Shown piece by piece: positions 24,144 through 31,530 of a DNA stretch of 64,000 nucleotides. The position numbers and the translations under genes are program-made. Under the pieces are notes generated by a model, which saw nothing but the letters and a program-made list of their open reading frames with translations, did no database searches and was not told the origin of the DNA. The stretch covers positions 1 to 64,000 of the forward strand of contig NZ_JAGIOB010000001.1 in assembly GCF_017876495.1 (NCBI RefSeq), given 5' to 3'. The first letter of the stretch is position 1. Every line of letters begins with the position of its first letter. Source of the DNA: Microlunatus capsulatus. Its GTDB lineage: Bacteria; Actinomycetota; Actinomycetes; Propionibacteriales; Propionibacteriaceae.

Positions 24144-25379
24144 ATGGCGACGCCTCGCACCCTCCCGACGTCCTCCGCGGTCGGCGGCCTAGGGCGGTGG
24201 CAGGCGGGCCTGATGACCGCCTTCGCCGGCACCGGCGTCGGGGTGGCGACCTGGGTGACCCGGACGCCGGCCATCCGCGACGCGCTGGGCGCGACCACCG
24301 CCGAGATGGGCCTGGTCATCGCCGGGCTCTCCGTCGGCTCCATCCTCGGCATCAGCCTGGGCGGCCTGCTCGTCGCCCGCCGCGGGGCCCGGTTCGTCGT
24401 CGTCGGCGGGATGACCGCGATCGTGGCCGGCATGGTGGTCATCGCCGTCGGCGCCGCCACCGGGCAGAGCCTCGTCGTCGCCACCGGTCTGGCCTTCTTC
24501 GGCTACGGCATGGGCTCGGGGGAGATCGGCAACAACGTCTCCGGCGTCGAGCTCGAGGTGTCCGTCGGTCGCAGCGTCGTGCCGACCCTGCACGGCTGCT
24601 TCAGCCTGGGGACGGTGGTCGGCGCCCTCGCCGGGCTCGTCGCGAACCACGTGGCCCTCCCCGTCGCCGCCCACCTGGGGCTGGCCGCCGCCCTCGTCGG
24701 CGCGGGCACCGTCTGGCTGAGCCGGCAGGTCCCGGCCGGGACGGGACGCGTCGAGCGCGGAGCGCCGGGCGCCGACGACCAGCCCGCGGGGGAGCCGGAG
24801 CCGCGGTTCGCCTGGCTGGATGCGCGGTTGGTGGGGCTCGGCGTCATCATCCTCGGGATGGCCCTCGCCGAGGGCTCGGCGAGCGACTGGCTGCCGTTGA
24901 TCGTCGTCGACGGGTACGGCTCGACCGCGGTGCTCGGCTCGGTGATCTACGCGTTCTTCGGGGCGGCCATGGCGCTGGGCCGGCTCTCCGGCGGCCGGCT
25001 CATCGACCGGTTCGGCCGGGCGCCGGTGATGCGGACCAGCTCGCTGGTCGCCGCGGCCGGCATCGGCGTCGTGGTGGTGGCACCGGACCTGGTGGTCGCC
25101 GCGGCCGGCGTCCTGCTCTGGGGGCTCGGTGCCTCGCTCGGCTTCCCCGTCGCGCTCTCGGCCGCCGGTGACGACCCGCGACACGCCGCCCGGCGGGCCA
25201 CCGCCGTCGCGACCGCCGGGTACGCCGCCTTCCTGGTCGGCCCGCCGGTCCTCGGCCTGCTCGGCGAGCACGTCGGTCTCCGCGACGCGATGGTCGTCGT
25301 GCTCGTCGCCGTGCTCGCGACCACATTCGCGGCGGGGGCCGTGCGGCCGCGTCCGGCCCCGGTCGAGCCGCTCGGCTGA
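24144..25379 (+). CDS. MFS transporter
   Basis: 411 residues from ATG 24144. About twelve hydrophobic segments, with the first-loop motif GGLLVARRGARFVVVGG and a second in GGRLIDRFGRAPVM (GxxxDRxGR-like), the classical MFS loop 2-3 and 8-9 signatures. It resembles the FucP/YbjJ-like group that starts GVATWVTRTPAIRDALGAT. Substrate cannot be assigned; sugar, drug or metabolite efflux are possible. No regulator is adjacent. It ends 4 nt before a convergent gene. Confidence 0.9.
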   Translation: MATPRTLPTSSAVGGLGRWQAGLMTAFAGTGVGVATWVTRTPAIRDALGATTAEMGLVIAGLSVGSILGISLGGLLVARRGARFVVVGGMTAIVAGMVVIAVGAATGQSLVVATGLAFFGYGMGSGEIGNNVSGVELEVSVGRSVVPTLHGCFSLGTVVGALAGLVANHVALPVAAHLGLAAALVGAGTVWLSRQVPAGTGRVERGAPGADDQPAGEPEPRFAWLDARLVGLGVIILGMALAEGSASDWLPLIVVDGYGSTAVLGSVIYAFFGAAMALGRLSGGRLIDRFGRAPVMRTSSLVAAAGIGVVVVAPDLVVAAAGVLLWGLGASLGFPVALSAAGDDPRHAARRATAVATAGYAAFLVGPPVLGLLGEHVGLRDAMVVVLVAVLATTFAAGAVRPRPAPVEPLG

Positions 25380-25383
25380 GCGC

Positions 25384-25998
25384 TCAGGGCAGCGCCTGCT
25401 CGAGGTCCTCCAGCACCGACACCGCCACGTCGCAGGGGAAGCGGGCGTCCTCGCCGGTGCGCCGGCACGCCCGGCAGTGCAGCCGGGTGCTGCCGTCGGG
25501 CGGCGCGCTGGTCGCGGGGTCGTGCCCGTGCAGGATGACGCTGAGAGCCCGGATGAGGTGCTCGCCCGCGACCAGGGCCCCGCGCAGCGCCGCGTTGCGG
25601 CGGCGGACGTAGTCCCGCTGCTCGGCGGTGCCGACGCTCTCGACCAGCTGGAGCTGGGAGTGCACGGGTCCGTCCGCCCGGTCAGCGGGGAGGACCGGCG
25701 TCGTGCTGACGTCCTCCAGGCCCATCGACCAGCCGGGGAACCGCCGGTGCTCGGTGGTGTCGGTCCAGATGGTCAGCAGGCCGTGGTGACGGGGGTCGCG
25801 GAGGATGCGGCCGTAGAGCCGGCGCACGACGGACTCCTCGCCCTCCAGCAGCTGCATGACGTCGCCGTCGCGGACGACGAGGACCCCGGTGACGTCCAGC
25901 TCGGCGTTCCGGCGCCGGCACTGGTCGAGGAGGGCGGCGAGCTCCGGGTCCGACAGACCCCAACGCATGGTGCTGAGGTACACCAGAGTGAAAACCAC
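25384..25998 (-). CDS. BLUF-domain blue-light photoreceptor
   Basis: 204 residues from GTG 25996-25998 (weak ribosome site; a TTG further upstream is less likely). The BLUF domain fills residues 1-95: Tyr7 in LVYLST, Asn31 in RRNAELDVTGVLV, Gln49 in DVMQLLEG and RRFPGWSMGLED with Trp90. These are the flavin-contact residues needed for the photocycle. The C-terminal ~110 residues have no known output domain but end in a cysteine motif, LHCRACRRTGEDARFPCDV (C-x2-C-x10-C), that could bind metal. It has its own AT-rich promoter at 26037-26066. Confidence 0.9.
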   Translation of the reverse strand: MVFTLVYLSTMRWGLSDPELAALLDQCRRRNAELDVTGVLVVRDGDVMQLLEGEESVVRRLYGRILRDPRHHGLLTIWTDTTEHRRFPGWSMGLEDVSTTPVLPADRADGPVHSQLQLVESVGTAEQRDYVRRRNAALRGALVAGEHLIRALSVILHGHDPATSAPPDGSTRLHCRACRRTGEDARFPCDVAVSVLEDLEQALP

Positions 25999-26036
25999 CT
26001 CGGCACAGTAGGGCGGGACGGGCCGCCGCGGGCCGA

Positions 26037-26066
26037 ATATTACGAGATTCAACTGATTTTGGTCAG
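26037..26066 (-). promoter_or_regulatory. Promoter of the BLUF gene
   Basis: On the minus strand CTGACC (26066-26061) and TAATAT (26042-26037) are 18 bp apart. TAATAT is a near-consensus -10 in a rare AT-rich patch. The -35 overlaps the stop of the merR-type gene. The leader would be about 30 nt. Confidence 0.6.
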
Positions 26067-26881
26067 GTGGCCGCTGCTCCGGGTCGTCCGGCGGCCACCC
26101 GGAAGACCGGCCAGCCGATCTCGGTGCGCCAGACCGAGGCTTCCGGGGTGTCCCGCGGACCGACCAGGTAGCTCTCGCGGACGGGTCCCGCCACCGCGAG
26201 CGCGTTGGCCACGACCCAGGCGCCGAGCTCGCCGTAGGTGACGTCGATGTCGTCGTGCGCGCCCTCGTGGGTCGCCACCGCGAGCTCGACGGCGGGCAGC
26301 TCGACGGGGTGCACCCGGCCGCGCTGCGGGGGCCGGGGCGTCGCCCGGTGCACGAGGACGTGCCCCCGGCCGGTCTCGAACAGGGCGTTGTCGTACAGGC
26401 CGCCGGGGGCGCCCGACGGCTCGGTCACCGCCGCGTCCAGCTCAGCCATCGCGCCGCTGTACCAGGAGAGGACGTCGTCGAGGTCCACGTCGCCCTGGAC
26501 GGCGGCGACGGTGGTCGCCGCGACCGTCCGCAGCTCGACGGGGAGGGGCGCGAGCTCGGGGCGCAGCAGCCGGCGCAGCGACACCACCGCCGCCCGCGTG
26601 CGGTCCAGCTCGGCCTCCAGCCGCTGCAGGTGGTCGGCGACGAGGTCGGCCCGGGCACCCGGGTCGGGGGAGCGCACGATCCGGCGGACGTCGGCCAGCG
26701 GGACGTCGAGCTCGCGCAGCCGGTGGATGACCTGGGCCGTCGGGATCTGCTCCGGGCTGTAGGAGCGGTAGCCGGTGAACGGGTCGACGACGGCGGGGAC
26801 CAGCAGGTCGGCGTCGTGGTAGCGGCGCAGCGTCCGCACGCTCAGGTGGGTCAGCCGGGAGAACTCGCCGATCGCCAGCAT
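26063..26881 (-). CDS. MerR-family regulator with GyrI-like effector domain
   Basis: 272 residues from ATG 26879-26881. N-terminal MerR HTH: MLAIGEFSRLTHLSVRTLRRYHDADLLVPAVVDPFTGYRSYSPEQIPTAQVIHRLRELDVPL. A coiled-coil linker follows (HLQRLEAELDRTRAAVVSLRRLL), then a ~150-residue effector-binding (GyrI-like/AraC_E_bind) domain. This is the BmrR/TipA-like drug-sensing layout. A MerR-type palindrome lies between it and the divergent SnoaL-like gene. Confidence 0.92.
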   Translation of the reverse strand: MLAIGEFSRLTHLSVRTLRRYHDADLLVPAVVDPFTGYRSYSPEQIPTAQVIHRLRELDVPLADVRRIVRSPDPGARADLVADHLQRLEAELDRTRAAVVSLRRLLRPELAPLPVELRTVAATTVAAVQGDVDLDDVLSWYSGAMAELDAAVTEPSGAPGGLYDNALFETGRGHVLVHRATPRPPQRGRVHPVELPAVELAVATHEGAHDDIDVTYGELGAWVVANALAVAGPVRESYLVGPRDTPEASVWRTEIGWPVFRVAAGRPGAAAT

Positions 26882-26894
26882 GCCGGCAGTCTGC

Positions 26895-26916
26895 ACCCTC
26901 TCCCGGGGGGAGAGTC
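26895..26916. promoter_or_regulatory. MerR-type palindromic operator
   Basis: ACCCTCTCC at 26895-26903 is mirrored by GGAGAGT at 26909-26915, a dyad with a CGGGG centre. The ACCCTCTCC...GGAGAGT form is typical of operators embedded in long-spacer promoters activated by MerR-family drug sensors. Confidence 0.7.
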
Positions 26917-26959
26917 GTGTGCTGGACCCTCCCTCCGCGGGACGTCCCACGGTGGTCCC

Positions 26960-27310
26960 ATGACCGCACAGACGATCGAGCCCACGCAGCTCCCCGCCAC
27001 CATCCGCACCTACCTCACCGCGCACGCGGCCGGGGAGGCCGACGCCGCCGTCCGCGCCTTCGCCCCCGATGCCGTCGTCGTCGACGAGGGGAGGACCTTC
27101 CGCGGGACTGCCGAGGTGCTGGAGTTCCTCCGCCACGCCGGCGCCCAGTACCACTACACGACCGCGCTGGTCGGCGCCTCGCGCCTCGACGACGCGCAGT
27201 GGGTGGCCGTCAACCGCCTGGAGGGGGACTTCCCCGGCGGCGTCGCCGAGCTCGGCTACCGCTTCACCCTGGCCGACGACCTCATCACCGAGCTGGTCAT
27301 CGCCCCCTGA
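26960..27310 (+). CDS. SnoaL-like / NTF2-fold protein
   Basis: 116 residues from ATG 26960. SnoaL-like features: IRTYLTAHAAGEADAAVRAFAPDAVVVDEGRTFRGTAEVLEFL, then RLEGDFPGGVAELGYRFTLADDLITELVIAP. The NTF2 cone fold is used by many small-molecule isomerases and binding proteins; no catalytic set can be named. Divergent from the merR gene and likely its target. Confidence 0.85.
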   Translation: MTAQTIEPTQLPATIRTYLTAHAAGEADAAVRAFAPDAVVVDEGRTFRGTAEVLEFLRHAGAQYHYTTALVGASRLDDAQWVAVNRLEGDFPGGVAELGYRFTLADDLITELVIAP

Positions 27311-27354
27311 CCGGAACCGGTCCGGACGCCAGCCCCCGTCCAGCACTCGGCGCC

Positions 27355-27416
27355 GGGAAACCGCTGGGAGATCGCAGCCGTCGAGCGGGCGAGCGTGCGA
27401 TCCGTCAGCGGTTCCC
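27355..27416. terminator. Large bidirectional stem-loop between convergent genes
   Basis: GGGAAACCGCTG (27355-27366) pairs with CAGCGGTTCCC (27406-27416) with one bulged A, and inside it GATCGCA (27370-27376) pairs with TGCGATC (27396-27402). The whole lies between a plus gene ending at 27310 and a minus gene ending at 27428, fitting a two-way terminator. Confidence 0.75.
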
Positions 27417-27427
27417 GCCGTCCGGGC

Positions 27428-28282
27428 TCAGCGCCGGCCGGAGGTGTAGTGCGCCAGGGCGTCCGCGGCGGTGAGCGTGCGGCCGTAGACGGCGACCTCG
27501 TCGACGGAGGCGGCGAGGAAGTTGCTCGTGGGGGCGCTGGGCCAGCCGGACAGGTTGTCGTAGCCGACGCGGAGGTAGCCGGGGAAGGACGTCGAGATGA
27601 CGGCGGTCGAGCTGGCCACGGACACGCCGTCGACGTAGAGCTGGAGGCCTGAGGGTCCGGCGGTGGCCATCACGTGGTGCCAGGCTCCGTCGTTCACCGC
27701 GGCGGGGGAGGTCACCGTCGTCTTGGCCGCGTTGTTGACGCCGAAGACGACCCGCCCGGTGCCCGTCAGGTACAGCACCCGGTCCACCGAGGTCGAGGGG
27801 CCGAGGCTGGAGGCGCCCAGCGCGCTGACCAGGCCGCCCCGGTCGGTCGTGGTGCGCAGCCAGGCCTCGGTGCTGTAGGTGGTGCTCGAGCTGAGCGAGG
27901 TGGCGTAGGAGACGTAGCCGGTGGAGCCGTCGAAGGTGACGGCGGTCCCGGTGTCCCGCACGCAGGCGCCGGACACGCCGCGGGTGACGGTGCCGGTGTA
28001 GGTGCCGTTGCGGCCGTTGGCGCTGGAGTCGGTGGCCACGGTGCCGGAGGTCTCGTCGAGCTTGTAGTAGAAGCCGGGCGTGCTCGCGGTGTAGGCGGCG
28101 GCGCAGGTGAAGTACGGCGCGGTCGCGGCAGTGGCGTTCGTGTTGGTCAGCCGGGCGGTCAGCGCGGCCGTCGAGCCCGGGGTGGCCACGGCCAGCGCGC
28201 TGACCAGCAGCGTCAGCAGCAGGGTGCAGAGCTGGAGGGCGCGTCGGCGCTGGGGCGCGGGCACGGGCGGGGCCGGGGTCAT
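27428..28282 (-). CDS. Secreted LamG/concanavalin-like protein, likely SipW-type substrate
   Basis: 284 residues from ATG 28280-28282, overlapping the signal peptidase stop by 4 nt (ATGA). The signal peptide (about 12-40) ends VATPGSTAALTARLTNTNATAATA, the type of site used by SipW-class peptidases: a hydrophobic core followed by TAALTARLTNT rather than a simple AxA. The mature domain is a LamG-like jellyroll: YYKLDETSGTVATDSSANGRNGTYTGTV, VTFDGSTGYVSY, STEAWLRT, GAWHHVMATAGPSGLQLYVDGV, SVDEVAVYGRTLTAADALAHY. Probably binds carbohydrate or matrix at the cell surface. Confidence 0.85.
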   Translation of the reverse strand: MTPAPPVPAPQRRRALQLCTLLLTLLVSALAVATPGSTAALTARLTNTNATAATAPYFTCAAAYTASTPGFYYKLDETSGTVATDSSANGRNGTYTGTVTRGVSGACVRDTGTAVTFDGSTGYVSYATSLSSSTTYSTEAWLRTTTDRGGLVSALGASSLGPSTSVDRVLYLTGTGRVVFGVNNAAKTTVTSPAAVNDGAWHHVMATAGPSGLQLYVDGVSVASSTAVISTSFPGYLRVGYDNLSGWPSAPTSNFLAASVDEVAVYGRTLTAADALAHYTSGRR

Positions 28283-29151
28283 CGGGTGGTGCGACCCGCC
28301 GGCCGCCCGGGGTCGGGGGAGAGCCCGACCGCGAGGGTCCACAGCAGGGGGAGCAGGCAGACGACGACCATCCCGACCAGCCACCAGCCGTGCAGCTCGG
28401 GGCTGCCGCTGACCAGCAGCGCCCCGCCGGGGCGGTCGGAGGCGACGAGGACGCTGCCCACCTCGCCGGCGTGCAGGTCGACGTAGTCGCCCGCCGTCCC
28501 GGTGATGCGGGTGGGCAGCAGGCCGCCCGAGGCGACGGTGGCGCGCGGGCCGTCCGGCGTGGTGACCACCGCGACCAGCACCGGGTGCACGAAGGGCCGG
28601 ATGATGAGCGAGGTCACGGCGACGAGCACGCAGCTGCCGAGGACGCGGACGCTGGAGCGCCAGCGCAGCGGCACGTACCAGCCGGAGCCGACCACCAGGA
28701 CGACGACGCCCAGCAGCAGCGTGGGCAGGGCGCGGACCAGCCAGCCGAGCCCGCGGTAGTGGCCCACCACCTCGCCGACCAGGGAGTCCTGGGTGACCGG
28801 GAACGGGTCGACGGCGCCGTTGACGTCGCCCTGCACCTGGAGGTTGCCGTCGGCCAGCACGGCGACGACGCGGTGGGTGACGAGGCTGCCGGGCAGGTTC
28901 GGGGGCCGGTAGGTGACGACGTCCCCGACCTCGAGCAGCGCCAGCGGGGCGGGCCGGGTCAGGATCAGCGTGCCGACCGGGGCGGCGGTGCCCATCGACG
29001 GCGTCTCGATGACGGCCCATCGACCGCCGCTCACCCGCCAGGCAGCCCCGGAGACGACCAGCAGCAGGCAGGCCAGCAGGGCGGCGACGACGGCGGCGGA
29101 GAGCAGCCCGCCGGGGCGGCGGAGCGGTACCGCGGGTGCGGCGAGAGCCAT
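28279..29151 (-). CDS. sipW: SipW-like signal peptidase I
   Basis: 290 residues from ATG 29149-29151. An N-terminal membrane helix (about 17-36) precedes the catalytic serine Ser52 in VIETPSMGTAAPVG. The usual general-base Lys is replaced by His93 in LVTHRVVAV, the hallmark of the ER/SipW class. Two more membrane segments and a long C-terminal outer domain ending in a further helix follow, longer than Bacillus SipW. It lies between a TasA-like and a LamG-like exported protein and probably processes both. Confidence 0.9.
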   Translation of the reverse strand: MALAAPAVPLRRPGGLLSAAVVAALLACLLLVVSGAAWRVSGGRWAVIETPSMGTAAPVGTLILTRPAPLALLEVGDVVTYRPPNLPGSLVTHRVVAVLADGNLQVQGDVNGAVDPFPVTQDSLVGEVVGHYRGLGWLVRALPTLLLGVVVLVVGSGWYVPLRWRSSVRVLGSCVLVAVTSLIIRPFVHPVLVAVVTTPDGPRATVASGGLLPTRITGTAGDYVDLHAGEVGSVLVASDRPGGALLVSGSPELHGWWLVGMVVVCLLPLLWTLAVGLSPDPGRPAGRTTR

Positions 29152-29223
29152 CGGTACCTCCTCGGCCGGGGGGTGGACGTGGGGCTCCCGGCCCCGACCG
29201 CTGGTCGGGACCGGGAGGGCGGG

Positions 29224-29889
29224 TCAGGAGGTGAAGGTCCAGACCAGCGGCTGGGAGGCGGCGAGACCCTGGTAGGTGTTGCCCGCGGCGGAGGCGAGCG
29301 TCACCGCGAAGGTGAAGGTGGCCGACGCCCCGGCCGCCACGGGCGACGTCAGGGTCAGGGCGCCGCCCGCGGCGAGGGTGGTCAGCGTCGAGCTCGCCGG
29401 GCTGATCGTCGTCGTGGTCGCGCCGACGGTCTGGGTGATGACCACGCCGAGCTTGGCGCAGAGGTCGGTCGCGCTGCCGGTGACCGCACCCGACTGGGTG
29501 CAGGTGCCCGGGGCCAGGGTGAAGGAGGCTGCCGGCGCGGTCCCGACGTTCTTGATCGTCACGGTCGTCGACACGGTCTGGCCGGGGACCATCGTCGTCG
29601 ACCCGCCGTACTTGTTGATCGTGGCGCACGTCGCCGCGTTGTTGGTCACGTTGTTGCCGGAGCCGTCGGTGGACAGGCAGGTGGTGGTGCCGGCCGCGTT
29701 CTTCTCCTCCATGATCACCGTGCCGGCCGCCGCCGTGTTGACCGAGTTGGTGATCGAGGCGGTGAACGCCGCAAGGCTGGAGTTCATCGAGAGCGCCAGC
29801 ACGACCACACCGAGCACGCCGGTCAGCAGGGCGACCAGGGTGAGGCGTCGGCGGGGGGCGCGGGCGGCGGGGACGGGGGAGAGGGACAC
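29224..29889 (-). CDS. TasA/camelysin-like secreted protein
   Basis: 221 residues from GTG 29887-29889 with GGAG upstream. The signal segment RRRLTLVALLTGVLGVVVLALSMNSSLAAFTASITNSVNTAAAGT is the SipW-cognate type (hydrophobic core, then AAFTAS/T-N). The mature part is Thr/Ala/Val-rich beta sequence (TVSTTVTIKNVGTAPAASFTLAPGTC, LTSPVAAGASATFTFAVTLASAAGNTYQGL) with four cysteines (CLST, CATI, CTQS, DLCAK). This is a camelysin/TasA-like fold with a DUF-like jellyroll. Bacillus TasA forms biofilm fibres; a similar matrix role here is inference. First gene of the three-gene operon. Confidence 0.8.
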   Translation of the reverse strand: MSLSPVPAARAPRRRLTLVALLTGVLGVVVLALSMNSSLAAFTASITNSVNTAAAGTVIMEEKNAAGTTTCLSTDGSGNNVTNNAATCATINKYGGSTTMVPGQTVSTTVTIKNVGTAPAASFTLAPGTCTQSGAVTGSATDLCAKLGVVITQTVGATTTTISPASSTLTTLAAGGALTLTSPVAAGASATFTFAVTLASAAGNTYQGLAASQPLVWTFTS

Positions 29890-29947
29890 GAGCGGGCTCC
29901 AGACGGGAGAGGTGGTGGACCGGGTCGCCGCCCCCGCGACAGCAGGA

Positions 29948-29976
29948 ACGATATGGATCACGCGTGAGGTGGACAA
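29948..29976 (-). promoter_or_regulatory. Promoter of the TasA-like/SipW operon, with palindromic spacer
   Basis: Minus strand TTGTCC (29976-29971) and TATCGT (29953-29948) with 17-bp spacing. The spacer contains ATCACGCGTGA (29957-29967), nearly the palindrome seen at 9995-10006, placed where a repressor would block the polymerase. Confidence 0.55.
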
Positions 29977-30081
29977 CGGTGTCAGCCCAAGTCGCGACGG
30001 TGGTCCCGAACATCCGGGACGAAGGTCCCGGCACGGCCGCGAACGCTTGACGGGCTCCCGGCGACGTGAGGGGATGCGGGG

Positions 30082-30579
30082 GTGCAGACCCCGCCCGTCG
30101 TGGCCGACCCGTCGGACGACGTCCTCGCCGACACCGCGACGCAGGACGCCCCGGCCGGCCGGCTGCGGCTGGACGACCAGCTCTGCTTCGCCCTCTACGC
30201 GGCGACCAACGAGATCGTCCGGGTCTACCGCCCGCTGCTCGCCGAGCTGGGCCTCACCTACCCGCAGTACCTGCTGATGATGGCGCTGTGGGAGCAGGAC
30301 GACCAGCCGGTCACCGCGCTCGCCCGGACGCTGCACCTGCCCGCCCACGGGGTGCTGCCGGTCCTCACCCGCCTCGCGGAGGCCGGGCTCGTCTCCCGGC
30401 GCCCCGATCCCGTCGACCGACGGGTGACCCGGGTGACGCTCACGCCAGCCGGTGCCGCGCTCGAGGGCTCGGCCGCGGCAGCGCAGCGGGTGGTGGCCAG
30501 TCGGACCCGGCTGGCCCCCGACGCCTTCCGCGAGCTGCGCAGCGGGCTGCACGAGCTCTCGGCCGTCCTGCGCGGCTGA
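30082..30579 (+). CDS. OhrR-like MarR-family regulator
   Basis: 165 residues from GTG 30082. After a 28-residue N-terminal extension it reads LRLDDQLCFALYAATNEIVRVYRPLLAELGLTYPQYLLMMALWEQDDQPVTALARTLHL. This carries the reactive cysteine (Cys35) and the two tyrosines of OhrR-type peroxide sensors. The wing follows (DPVDRRVTRVTLTPAG). OhrR senses organic hydroperoxides through that Cys and usually represses ohr; no ohr gene is in this window. It is divergent from the TasA-like operon, sharing a ~190-bp gap. Confidence 0.85.
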   Translation: MQTPPVVADPSDDVLADTATQDAPAGRLRLDDQLCFALYAATNEIVRVYRPLLAELGLTYPQYLLMMALWEQDDQPVTALARTLHLPAHGVLPVLTRLAEAGLVSRRPDPVDRRVTRVTLTPAGAALEGSAAAAQRVVASRTRLAPDAFRELRSGLHELSAVLRG

Positions 30580-30604
30580 CGGGCCAGGCCCAGGAGCCGA
30601 CCGC

Positions 30605-31366
30605 TCAGGTGCTCGAGGAGTCCGCCGCCGGCTCCACGTCCGGGGTGCGCAGCACGGCGAACTCCACCGTGCGCCGCAGCGCGTAGCCCAGCTGCAGGTA
30701 GAGCTCGACCGCGCTCGTGTTGGCGGCCCCGGTGTGCAGGAAGGGCGTCTCCCCCCGCTGGCGGATCTCGTGCCCCACCGCGCGCACCAGCCGGGTGGCC
30801 AGCCCCTGGCGTCGGTGGTCGGGGTGGGTGCAGACGGCGCTGATCTCGGTCCAGCCCGGCGGGTGCAGCCGCTCGCCGGCCAGGGCGACCAGCCGGCCGT
30901 CGCGCCACAGGCCGAGGTAGCCCCCCAGCTCGTGGGTGCGGGGGCGGAAGGGTCCCGGCTCGGTGCGGGCCACCAGGTCGGCGGCCTCGAACGCCTCGGC
31001 CGCGCCGACGGGGGACGCCTCGGGGTCGGGGCCGGTGCGGTGGTCCGGCGTGGCCACCAGCTGGACGCCGGGGATGAGCGCCTCGACCGCCCAGCCCGCT
31101 GGGAGGCCGTCGACCAGACCGGGCGGGCCCGTCAGCAGCACGGTCTGCCCGGCGCCCTGGAGCCGGTGGAGGTCCGCCCACGACCGCGGGTCGCCGGGGT
31201 CGGCGAGCGCGCCGAAGGGGGAGAGGTCGGTCCGGTAGCGCCGCGCCCGCCCCTGCCCCTCGGCGAACCGGGCGTGCGGTCCGGTGAGCGAGGCCCAGGC
31301 CGCGCTGTCGAGCGGGTGGGGCGGTGCCGACGCGGCAGCGGTCGAGACCGGGGTGGGGGCGCTCAC
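30605..31366 (-). CDS. GNAT-family (FR47-like) N-acetyltransferase
   Basis: About 253 residues if begun at GTG 31364-31366; the frame extends to 31486, but the extra 40 residues look unlike family members, which start near HPLDSAAWASLTGPHARFAEG. The GNAT core is at the C-terminus: GYLGLWRDGRLVALAGERLHPPGWTEISAVCTHPDHRRQGLATRLVRAVGHEIRQRGETPFLHT with the acetyl-CoA loop RRQGLA, then NTSAVELYLQLGYALRRTVEFAVL. Substrate unknown. No ribosome site is obvious for the shorter start. Confidence 0.82.
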   Translation of the reverse strand: MSAPTPVSTAAASAPPHPLDSAAWASLTGPHARFAEGQGRARRYRTDLSPFGALADPGDPRSWADLHRLQGAGQTVLLTGPPGLVDGLPAGWAVEALIPGVQLVATPDHRTGPDPEASPVGAAEAFEAADLVARTEPGPFRPRTHELGGYLGLWRDGRLVALAGERLHPPGWTEISAVCTHPDHRRQGLATRLVRAVGHEIRQRGETPFLHTGAANTSAVELYLQLGYALRRTVEFAVLRTPDVEPAADSSST

Positions 31367-31491
31367 CCGGTCGGCAACGTGGACGTCGTCGCGTCTGTTC
31401 CGGCCCTCCCGGAGCCGGCTCGTCCGGACAGGAGGGGTGGCCGAGGGGCGTCCAGCGCCTGAGAAGCCTGTTCGGTCGGTGGACACCGCTC

Positions 31492-31506
31492 TAGTATTCC
31501 CTACTA
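31492..31506. promoter_or_regulatory. Inverted repeat TAGTA-N5-TACTA upstream of the sulfur genes
   Basis: TAGTATTCCCTACTA lies about 25 nt upstream of the FAD-protein start in an AT-rich patch. A related TGTATCCCTAGTAG occurs in the promoter of the riboswitch operon (about 34882-34895). The pair could be an operator for a sulfur-status regulator; the protein is unknown. Confidence 0.5.
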
Positions 31507-31530
31507 AGTCTGCAGAGTTCAGGGGATGTG

